64,000 bases of DNA, taken from the NCBI GenBank assembly GCA_011037195.1, contig JAAEAF010002546.1, forward strand, positions 149,605 to 213,604. Reading direction: 5' to 3'. The translations under genes and the position numbers were made by a program. Numbering within the stretch: the stretch's first letter is position 1; the number at the start of each line of letters is the position of its first letter. Positions 53,723 through 61,956 of this stretch are shown piece by piece. The notes below the pieces were generated by a model. It was not told the origin of the DNA. It did no database searches and was given only the letters and a program-made list of their open reading frames with translations. Source of the DNA: Triatoma infestans (lineage: Eukaryota > Arthropoda > Insecta > Hemiptera > Reduviidae).

Positions 53723-54146
53723 CTGGTGTCAAGAGTGTGGGGTAGTATGCAATAAGTACTACTTCATTACGCGGACCAACTACACTGGAGAGGCGGGGTA
53801 CTAAGACAATACGACCGCTAGTAGGGGGACTGCTGATTACAGCAATTGAGGGCCGAGCGTTTTCTCCGTGAAGGGGACCGAAATCGGGGATTTGACCACC
53901 AAAATTGTGTACAGTGTACAAATCGGAAGTGAGGTAATATTTCAAATTTATTTTGGGGGTTTTTAATTTTTTTTTACTGTAAAAAAATTTGGGGAAGGAG
54001 CCCTGTGGTAGGGTGACTGGGAAATCACCTAGGGGTGTGACACCTTGTTGGAAAGAGTATTTCCCGGCCAGTAGTACTAAGACCATAGCAGTACGCTACC
54101 ACTAGACAGGTTGTACTAACAAAAAATATATATACGGCCGGAGGTC
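53723..54146 (+). other. Retroelement leader with candidate primer-binding site
   Basis: One base after the LTR the sequence reads TGGTGTCAAGAGTGTGGGG, which has the TGG start expected of a tRNA primer-binding site. I could not assign the tRNA. The rest is a 5' leader without a gene; a minus-strand ORF here is chance. Confidence 0.5.
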
Positions 54147-55229
54147 ATGGATGCAATTGTAGAGGAGTTGGAGGCTCTACGAGTCGCGAATCAGGAACTG
54201 AAGGAGTTCAAAGACCAGCAGGTGCGAGAAAAGGCGCGGTTAGAGGAGGAACTGCAGCGGCTCAGGCAGTCTGAACCGCCGGGAAATGGGACGCGAAAGG
54301 ACCTTAGTGCTTCACAGTTACTACAGACATGGAGTGGGGATGACCCCAACATCTCGGTCCATGACTTTTTGCATAATTTAGAGATGCTGGCACTCAGCAG
54401 TTCATGGTCGGAACAGGATAAGAAACTCGTGTGTCGTATGAAGGTAAAGGGACCTGCCGCCGCCTGCTTAGCGGCGTATCCCGAATTAAATCTGCCAGGG
54501 ACGCCTTTCGAACACTATAAAAAAATATTAGTCGAACGGTTTCGTGATCTAGCCAGCCCGGAACAGTACCTGTTGGCACTGAACACGGTCCAACAGCGCG
54601 AGGGAGAATCAGTGCAGGACTTCGCGGTAAGGTGCCGTGCGTTAGGGGAGAAGAGTAGGCCAGAGCCGCAGAGGGCACTAGAGGCCGCCTTATCTAGACC
54701 AGCGTTAGAACGCCTACTCACGGCCGCATTTATTCAGGGGTTATCCGGGGAGGCGGGGCACCTCCTCAAGTGTTTTCCACCTAAGGATTGGAGAGAGGCG
54801 GTGGAGAGGGCCACTCTAGTCGAACAGGCGCGACCCAAACCAGCGGGGAGGGCACAACCAGCGGTATTTGCGATGGAGAACCCGAAGCTGAATGCCCAGC
54901 CATCAAAGGAAGTACCGAACCCTCGAACTAGATGTTACCGTTGCCGGCAAACAGGCCACCTGGCCAGAGAGTGTCGGAACCGCGGAGAGCCAGCTCGACA
55001 GACCTCGTCTTTTGGAAGGGGCAATACCAGCCAGACCGATAGGGCATGTTATGTCTGTGGAGATAACAAACATTTTGCCCGTGGCTGTCCGAGGCGAGTG
55101 AGGGTAACCAAGGTATGTCAGTGCGGCGTAACGCCCGAACAAGAGAAACACCACCCAAACTCAGAGGGTTTCGCCCTTGCCCCGGAGGCGGAACAGGTTA
55201 CGGAGACGGGGCCTCAATCCCTATACTAA
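54147..55229 (+). CDS. gag: Gag polyprotein of the LTR retroelement
   Basis: A 360-aa structural polyprotein. Residues about 5-45 (ELEALRVANQELKEF and on) form a charged coiled-coil. The middle resembles retrotransposon capsid, with the spacing of FLHNLEML, W and KVKGPAAACL typical of gypsy gag. Two CCHC zinc knuckles lie at about residues 263-276 (CYRCRQTGHLAREC) and 301-314 (CYVCGDNKHFARGC), which bind genomic RNA. The last ~115 nt overlap pol in the -1 frame. The ATG at 54147 follows the leader directly. No breaks are seen. Confidence 0.93.
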   Translation: MDAIVEELEALRVANQELKEFKDQQVREKARLEEELQRLRQSEPPGNGTRKDLSASQLLQTWSGDDPNISVHDFLHNLEMLALSSSWSEQDKKLVCRMKVKGPAAACLAAYPELNLPGTPFEHYKKILVERFRDLASPEQYLLALNTVQQREGESVQDFAVRCRALGEKSRPEPQRALEAALSRPALERLLTAAFIQGLSGEAGHLLKCFPPKDWREAVERATLVEQARPKPAGRAQPAVFAMENPKLNAQPSKEVPNPRTRCYRCRQTGHLARECRNRGEPARQTSSFGRGNTSQTDRACYVCGDNKHFARGCPRRVRVTKVCQCGVTPEQEKHHPNSEGFALAPEAEQVTETGPQSLY

Positions 55230-58200
55230 TTCCTCATGTTAGCAAATCCAGACCAAAGGGCTTATCGATAACCGTAGAATTGCCCGATGGTCGGCGGGAG
55301 CTACTGGTAGACACCGGCGCGGAGGTATCCATTTTGCGGCGCCCTGTCCCAGGGATTCCCATTCAAACATCAAAAATAAAACCTCGTGGGGTCACTGGCA
55401 CCTTTATGGAGGTCACTGGAGAGCAAGTCATTACCTGCAAATTGGGGAGCCTGCAGGTCACGCACCCCTTTCTGATTGCGGGGGTAGCCAGTAATATGGA
55501 CGGCCTTATTGGCTGGGATCTTTTGGAGAAGCTTGGGGTAGTTGTCAATACCCGGAAACGATCCCTAACTGTAGATCCGGAATTACACGTGCGTTTTGTG
55601 GGAGAGAATGAAACCACACCAGACCACACCCAATGTTCCATCACAACGCCTGGGGACAGAGAAAGAATTAACCGCCAGGTCGAGCGGTCAGAGAAGATGA
55701 AGAACCCTCAAGGAAAACCCCGGCCGGAAGGGGCGCATGTACATAATAGGGAGAGGAAAGAGAGTAACACTATCCAAGAGGGTGTAGTAGTTCCCAGACA
55801 GAAAAGTTATCTCATCAAGGCTGATACCAAATGGGACGTTCCAGCCTATAGCGAGAGTATTATCACCGCCAGAGTGGATTCCGGGTGTACAGGGGAACTT
55901 CTTGTGGAACCAAGTGTGCAGCCACAACCGGGGCTACGGGTAGCGCGTAGCGTAAACCTCGTCGATGGCTCGAGCACTTGGGTTAGGGTGGTCAATCTCA
56001 CGGCGGCTACTATCCATATTGATCGCGGGCAGGAGTTAGCTAAGGCTGCGAGCGTAGAAGAGGGGACACCAATTGTGAGAGCCAGAGAGACCATGAACAC
56101 ATCAAGCGGGAAGCTGCTCCCGCCTGAGGTGGAAGCCAAATTGCAACACCTTGATCAAAACCACCAGCGAATGATATGGGAGGTTCTGGCCAAACATAGC
56201 TCGGTGTTTGAGGAGCCGGACGGAAAGGGTTGCTCATTGCCTGTTCGCCACCGCATTGGGACCGGCGACGCTAGGCCGGTAGTCAAGCGTCCTTACAGAG
56301 TCCCACATTGCCACAAGAAAGTGATAGCAAACCACATCAAAGATATGCTAGAGCAGGGAGTTATCAAACCTTCCACGAGCCCATGGCAAGCCCCTGTAGT
56401 GCTCGTGCCGAAGAAATGCGAAGGAAGTGAACGGAAGTGGCGTTTTTGCACCGATTTTCGGGGTCTGAATGCCGTAACCAAGACGGATTCATACCCACTC
56501 CCCTTGATCACGGAGACTCTGGAGAACCTAGGCCCCTGTAAATTTTTCACCACCCTAGATTTGGCCAGCGGGTACCACCAAGTCCCCATTGCGCCGGAGG
56601 ATCAGGAGAAAACCGCGTTTACAACGGAAGGCGGACATTACGAGTATAAGAGGTTGGCCTTTGGCTTGGTTAACGCCCCTGCGACTTTTCAGAGACTCAT
56701 GGATCAACTCCTCGCAAAGATCAAGGGCACTGAGTGCTTAGTATATCTAGATGATGTCATCGTGTTTGGGGCTACAGCGGAAGAACACTGCCTAAGACTA
56801 GACCACGTCTTCTCACTGCTAGCAGAAGCCAACCTAAAGGTGCGGCTGGAAAAGTGCCGGTTTGCCCAGAGTGAGGTGCGGTATTTAGGACATATAGTCA
56901 CCGGTGAAGGCGTAAAAACCGACCCAGAAAAGATCAGGGCAATTCGGGAGTACCCGGTTCCATCGAATGTTAGGGAACTCCGGGGATTCTTAGGACTCGC
57001 CGGGTACTACCGCCGGTTCATCCCATCCTTTGCCGAGATCGCTAGCCCCTTAACAAGATTGGTACGAAAAGGGCTGCAATACGATTGGGGGCCGGCGCAG
57101 CAGCGAGCGTTTGAGCAGTTGAAGGGTGAACTCTGCTCTAGCTCCGTCCTGGCTTACCCCGATTTCAGTGAACCCTTCATCCTAGCCACCGACGCGTCGG
57201 GAACAGCCTTAGGAGCGGTGCGTTCCCAGATGAGAAACGGGTCCGAACGCCCCATCGCCTTCGCAAGTCGGCAACTAAATCAGGCCGAGCGGAACTACGC
57301 CACTACGGAGAGAGAACTTTTAGCAGTGGTTTGGGCGACCAAACTCTTTCGGTGCTATTTACTGGGGCGGAGATTCAAGCTTGTAACCGATCACAATTCC
57401 CTACGTTGGATGCTCAGCATGCAGGATCCATCCTCACGATTGACCCGTTGGGCCTTGCGGCTAGCTGAGTTCGAGTACGATGTAGAACATAAGCCAGGCC
57501 GAAGACACACGAATGCCGATGCCCTCAGTCGCGGTGTGGCTCTGGTTACTGAACCGGCTAACCCGACACCGGAGGAGCCTGAGAGTAGAGACCAACTTCC
57601 GGCGACCCCGCGCCAACCCTTACCGGATCGGCTGACAGTGGCGAGGAAACAGGTGGACGATCCGTGGTGCCAGGAGTTGAGGCGCAAATCTCCACCTGAG
57701 TTGCACCTGGACCCCGACGGGGTCATGTTCTGGAACACCAAACCCATGGGTAAGAGAGTGATAGTGCCAGCCGCACTGAGGGCGGCTGTGTTGCAACATG
57801 GGCACGACGCCGTGTGGGCGGGGCATCCTGGGGCCGAGCGAACTATTGCCCGACTGCAAGGCCATTTCTATTGGCCCAGCCTGCGTCAGGACGCAGTGGA
57901 GTACGTCAGACAGTGCACATCGTGTTTGGAAAGAAAGACCCCGGCCAATCTTCGAGTCCCGTTGGGCGAGCCATATCAGGCCCAGCGCCCGTTTGAACAA
58001 GTCTCCATGGATATTGTGGGGCCTTTACCCTCTACCTCCGATGGGTATAAGTACATCCTCACCTTTATTGACCATCTCAGCAGGTTTGCGGAAGCCATCC
58101 CATTAAAGGAAATCACTGCGGAGGCGACGGCGCGAGCATTGGTGGAATCGATCATCCTGAGGTATGGCACCCCAAATAGATTATTAACCGATCAAGGGCG

Positions 58201-59299
58201 AAACTTTGTTTCAGATCTTTTTAAATCCGTGTGTCGATTTTTGGGTATACAAAAATTACAAACCACCGCCTATCATCCGGAGTGCAACGGTATGGTGGAG
58301 CGTCTGCACCGAACTCTAATGGACTCGATGTCGCACTTCGTGCAGAGGGATGGAAGAGATTGGGATAGGTGGCTGCCCTATGTTGTTGCGGCGTACAGGT
58401 CCACTGCGCATTCGTCCACCGGGTTCACGCCCAACTACCTTATTTATGGTAGAGAGCTATCACTTCCCGCGGAGGAAGAGCTCCAAGCATGGCATCCGGT
58501 TTCGGAGGTAGAATATAATCTCCAGAAGTTGAGGGAGAGGATACGGGAGGCACAGAAGGAGGCTTTTCGCCGAGCTGCGTCGAGCCGTGAAAAAAGAACC
58601 CAAGTGCACGACAAGGGGAAAGTAATGCGAAAATTCATTGTGGGGGATCGTGTCTATCTGTACACCCCTGTGGTCCCTGCCGGTCATTCTAAGAAATTTC
58701 ATCGCCCCTGGTCAGGGCCATATATAGTCAGACAGGTTCATCCCCCTGTAAATTACGTCATCGAAAAGGGTCGAGGAGAGCTGGTCACGGTGCATGTAAA
58801 CCGCTTAAAGCCCGCGTCTGGAAAGGAAAATCCCGGAACCCAAGAAGAAGAGGAAGGGGGAGACCAGCAGTTGCCCTCTTACGGAAATCAGGAGGCACTA
58901 TTGGAAGAGGACCACTATTGGTGGCCTTCGTGGGTAGACGACGAACGGACCTCCCCAATGCCCAGGAGACGCCCCGAAACCCCTGCTAGGAACGTCGACC
59001 AACAGCCGACGAGCGGGAGCTCGGAAGTAGCCGTAGGCGATAGGGAGGATCGTAATGCTGTTGGGGAAAAAGAGGAGACCATCAGTTTTTATAGGGAAGA
59101 GTCTCCCCCATTTGTCGACAACCCCAAAGACCCAACCTGGGCACCAGGTACCCCCGTCGCGATAGAACCACGTCAGCACCCTATGGTTCTGCGCCCGAGG
59201 CCGCGACGAGTAACAGTGGGTGAGCCGAACCCCCCTGTGCAAAGAGCCGAATCTCCGGAACTAACCGGGCGGAGGGAAGGCGGTTGTCCCAGTACGTAA
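55115..59299 (+). CDS. pol: Pol polyprotein: protease, RT, RNase H, integrase
   Basis: A 1,394-codon open frame in the -1 frame relative to gag. It is probably made by -1 frameshifting within the 55115-55229 overlap, so the first Met is likely not a real start. Domains in order: aspartic protease with LVDTGAEVSIL at about aa 63-73; reverse transcriptase with FTTLDLASGYHQ and the catalytic YLDD at about 544-547; RNase H starting at ATDASG near 692; integrase with an HHCC zinc finger (HPGAERT, then CTSCLERK) near 904-940, catalytic region DIVGPLP near 966, TDQGRNF near 1026 and HPECNGMVERLH near 1060; and a GPY/F-like module (SGPYIV) near 1200. The ~150-aa tail is Pro/Glu-rich. The frame is uninterrupted, so the element may still encode a working polymerase. 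Confidence 0.95.
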   Translation: MSVRRNARTRETPPKLRGFRPCPGGGTGYGDGASIPILIPHVSKSRPKGLSITVELPDGRRELLVDTGAEVSILRRPVPGIPIQTSKIKPRGVTGTFMEVTGEQVITCKLGSLQVTHPFLIAGVASNMDGLIGWDLLEKLGVVVNTRKRSLTVDPELHVRFVGENETTPDHTQCSITTPGDRERINRQVERSEKMKNPQGKPRPEGAHVHNRERKESNTIQEGVVVPRQKSYLIKADTKWDVPAYSESIITARVDSGCTGELLVEPSVQPQPGLRVARSVNLVDGSSTWVRVVNLTAATIHIDRGQELAKAASVEEGTPIVRARETMNTSSGKLLPPEVEAKLQHLDQNHQRMIWEVLAKHSSVFEEPDGKGCSLPVRHRIGTGDARPVVKRPYRVPHCHKKVIANHIKDMLEQGVIKPSTSPWQAPVVLVPKKCEGSERKWRFCTDFRGLNAVTKTDSYPLPLITETLENLGPCKFFTTLDLASGYHQVPIAPEDQEKTAFTTEGGHYEYKRLAFGLVNAPATFQRLMDQLLAKIKGTECLVYLDDVIVFGATAEEHCLRLDHVFSLLAEANLKVRLEKCRFAQSEVRYLGHIVTGEGVKTDPEKIRAIREYPVPSNVRELRGFLGLAGYYRRFIPSFAEIASPLTRLVRKGLQYDWGPAQQRAFEQLKGELCSSSVLAYPDFSEPFILATDASGTALGAVRSQMRNGSERPIAFASRQLNQAERNYATTERELLAVVWATKLFRCYLLGRRFKLVTDHNSLRWMLSMQDPSSRLTRWALRLAEFEYDVEHKPGRRHTNADALSRGVALVTEPANPTPEEPESRDQLPATPRQPLPDRLTVARKQVDDPWCQELRRKSPPELHLDPDGVMFWNTKPMGKRVIVPAALRAAVLQHGHDAVWAGHPGAERTIARLQGHFYWPSLRQDAVEYVRQCTSCLERKTPANLRVPLGEPYQAQRPFEQVSMDIVGPLPSTSDGYKYILTFIDHLSRFAEAIPLKEITAEATARALVESIILRYGTPNRLLTDQGRNFVSDLFKSVCRFLGIQKLQTTAYHPECNGMVERLHRTLMDSMSHFVQRDGRDWDRWLPYVVAAYRSTAHSSTGFTPNYLIYGRELSLPAEEELQAWHPVSEVEYNLQKLRERIREAQKEAFRRAASSREKRTQVHDKGKVMRKFIVGDRVYLYTPVVPAGHSKKFHRPWSGPYIVRQVHPPVNYVIEKGRGELVTVHVNRLKPASGKENPGTQEEEEGGDQQLPSYGNQEALLEEDHYWWPSWVDDERTSPMPRRRPETPARNVDQQPTSGSSEVAVGDREDRNAVGEKEETISFYREESPPFVDNPKDPTWAPGTPVAIEPRQHPMVLRPRPRRVTVGEPNPPVQRAESPELTGRREGGCPST

Positions 59300-59313
59300 T
59301 CCTGCCCTACTAA

Positions 59314-60417
59314 ATGAAATCAGATGAACGGGAAGCTGTGAATGGAGAGGGGGTTAACACCGGACAAAACCACATTCCTAACAGTCACACTGTTTCAGGG
59401 AGCGTGCTTGCGGCTCATTGGAGGCAGGGAATGGTATTCCTACCCAAGACGGAAGTATTACTCTCGGGCGACTATTGGCAGGTGGTGGTGGAACTAAATA
59501 TTACCTGTATGGACCGGTCCATTTCTGAGTTGCGCCGGGTGACACTACGAGTCAAGCAGGAGCTAAAGGAGGCAGTCCACCAAACGCCGGAATGGAAGAG
59601 CGGGTTGGAAGAAGTAGATCGTATTCTGGAACTAGAAAATGAAATGACTGAAGTCAGTGCCGCCCTAATGGGGATGCTACCACATGCCCGCAGTAAACGG
59701 GGCCTCATAAATGCCGGGGGAAAGGTGCTGAAGGTATTGTTTGGTACGCCCGATTCGGAGGACTTAAAAAACATTCAGACCAGGCTGACGAGACTAGAGG
59801 GAATTAGCGCGGAGGTTTTGCACGTCGAAGAGGCCCACCTCTCGGTGACGCGACGATTAGGGCGACAGATGGAAACAACCAATCAACGATTGAATGAACT
59901 CGTGGGGAAAATCTACCAAAAAGTAGAAGATAGGAGACGAACATTAGAACGACTGGAAACACAGTACTCTGCCCTAGATAGCCTTGTACACCTATCCTTA
60001 AACATCTCCACTACCTTACGTCACTTAGAACTTACTGCTTTGAAAGCCATATTGGACCTCCAAAATCTTCATAGAGACTTAATTGCCTTGGCCTCGGGAA
60101 AAGTTGGGTCCTCCTTGATCTCGCCAGTAGAATTGGGAAATATTTTGCGTAAGGCTAGGGACGCTTTGCCAGATGATGTGGAGTTGCTTTCAGGAGTTGG
60201 CCCAGCAGACATGTACATCTATTATGCACTGGCCGAAGCCCATGCCGTTTCCACTGCTGAACTCATCCGAGGGATGTTGAGATTTCCGCTGGCGAGTCGT
60301 AGACGACAAATGGAGTTATATCAAGTTCGACCGCTACCGGTCCAGGACCAAGCCACCGGCTTGTTTGTGGTCATCCAAACACTACGGCGGCCGCTACGGC
60401 GGCCGAATATCTTCTAG
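59314..60417 (+). pseudogene. env: env, N-terminal part (F-like fusion protein), frameshifted
   Basis: Starts 14 nt after the pol stop. The 367-aa frame has a furin-type site RSKR at about residues 126-129, followed by a Gly-rich, mildly hydrophobic segment like the fusion peptide of baculovirus-F-type envelopes of insect errantiviruses. A long helical, heptad-like region (LTRLEGISAEVLHVEEAHL and on) follows. I see no convincing signal peptide after the first ATG. The frame ends at a stop at 60415-60417, but the homologous reading continues in another frame. A tandem 12-bp repeat (60382-60405) lies close to the break. As it stands, this copy cannot give a full envelope without slippage or splicing. 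Confidence 0.85.
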
Positions 60418-61283
60418 TTAGCCGGGACAGAGAGTACTACGCAGAAGTCGGACAGGACCAGCTAAGAGATTGCCGAGAAGGTGCCCTCTGGGTGTGTCCG
60501 ATTCGTTTTCCGCTGACCCAGCGGTATGAGGCAACCTGTACAAGCAGCCTTTTTTACGAAGAACACTCAACCGTGCTAGAAAAGTGCCATCCTACAGTGC
60601 TGACTACACCGCATGCACCGGTGTGGTATTGGGATGCCAGCAATGCATCCTGGATTTTTAGCTTGGCGAAACCCACTAAACTCATTTCCCAATGCTCAGA
60701 GCCTGCTGGGATGCAAGTAACCGAGAGGACCATAAGTGGAGTAGGACAAGTTGCAGCGTCCAAGGGCTGCACCCTCCTGGCTGAGAGGAGTATGCTATTG
60801 TCTAACAATCAGGAACGCCTGAGTGTAAATATCGAAAAGCGGATAGCCGTGTGGACTCCGCGGGGCCCTCTGATACGAGTGGGCAGGTTGATACCTGACC
60901 CTAAAGCGGCAATAAATCAAATAGTGGATGCCCTCACCTTGGGGGGAGACAGCAAGCTGGGAAATTTCGACGCCATGGAGGTGCCTCTAGAGGTACTTCA
61001 ACAGCGTATACGGCAGGCGGAGTCATGGTCTCAGCAAGACAGCTGGACGGTGAGCCTTCTGGGAGGTGCTGGACTATTGCTACTATTGGTCGCCGGCGTA
61101 GCTCTTGCCTGGTGGAAGTATACCCAGCGAGGAAAGAGTCGCCCTGCAGCGGCGGAAGATCCTAGCCAACCGGAGAGCAGCCAGGGGAGGGAGCCTATCG
61201 AGATCCACCAGCTTGATGCTCGCGAGAGAGCGTACCTGGCAAGAGGTAACCGGGAGCCAGCTGCCCATCAGTGTAGGGGTTAA
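60418..61283 (+). pseudogene. env: env, C-terminal part with transmembrane segment
   Basis: Continues the envelope in a different frame from the upstream part; the first Met of this frame is at 60492, but the same frame is open upstream of it. The region is Cys-containing, typical of an ectodomain. Towards the end a hydrophobic segment LLGGAGLLLLLVAGVALAWW (about 61054-61113) is followed by basic residues and a cytoplasmic tail of about 55 aa. Together with the upstream part it shows that env was once complete and is broken by one indel. Confidence 0.82.
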
Positions 61284-61339
61284 TGAGAGTGTAGGGGGAG
61301 TGCTAGATAAGGTAAGAGAAGTTGGATCAAGACGAGATA

Positions 61340-61366
61340 CCAACTTCTTTAATTCGGGGGGTGAAT
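61340..61366 (+). other. Polypurine tract region before 3' LTR
   Basis: A G-run (ggggggtgaat) ends exactly at the first base of the 3' LTR. This is the expected place for plus-strand priming of the retroelement. Confidence 0.6.
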
Positions 61367-61956
61367 TGTAACCAAATAAATATAAAACGCAATATTTGAA
61401 CGTAATTAAGTGTAGAATATAGATTTGAATTAAATGTAGAGTAGCAAAGGCCGTGTCAGAGATGTTACAGAGATTGCTGACTCGGGAATCCTCCCCTCTT
61501 TGGAGTGAATTCCTATTGTCATGAGATTACAATAACAACTCGAAGGAAGTCAGTCTGTGGTTGTGTGCAAAGAATGAAACCTGGCTTATGGCTGTGTGCT
61601 TGGGCGTTAGGTGAGTCGCTTCTCCATAGTAACTCTGGCAAGGCATGAGAATTTATTATTTAATAATTGAATTTATTATTTTTTGTTTGTTTTGGCATAG
61701 GATGATTAGTATTAACATTTTGGCTTAGAATTTGATTAGTAATTGTAACTTAAGTTTGATATTAGCTTGTAAGGTAATAGTATTAATTTTTAAAGGGTAT
61801 TAGTTTTTTTAATAGTACTAAATTTTTGTAAGGTTCATTATTAAAAGTATAATTTGTACAGACAACTTTCATTCAATAAGTACATTATTTTCTGAAACCA
61901 AGGCTTGTCTATATGAGATCCCGTCAATCCCCTCCCAACACGCCCGCTTCGTTACA
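61367..61956 (+). repeat. 3' LTR
   Basis: A 590-nt direct repeat of 53134-53722 at about 99% identity, with the same TGTAAC start and GTTACA end. Confidence 0.95.

Larger units (their letters stand above)
53134..61956 (+). mobile_element. Errantivirus-like Ty3/gypsy LTR retroelement with gag, pol and env
   Basis: An 8.8-kb element bounded by LTRs of about 590 bp that start TGTAAC and end GTTACA. The order is LTR, leader, gag, pol, env, purine-rich tract, LTR. Gag and pol are open over their full length; env carries one frameshift. The LTRs differ at about six positions, which implies a fairly recent insertion. GC content is clearly higher than in the surrounding DNA. The four bases on either side (agtg and taaa) do not match, so no target duplication is visible. 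The left flank is a LINE truncated exactly at the LTR. Confidence 0.95.

Noticed and set aside
57391..58170. Long minus-strand ORFs within pol
   Set aside because: They are shadows of the GC-rich pol frame without domain content.
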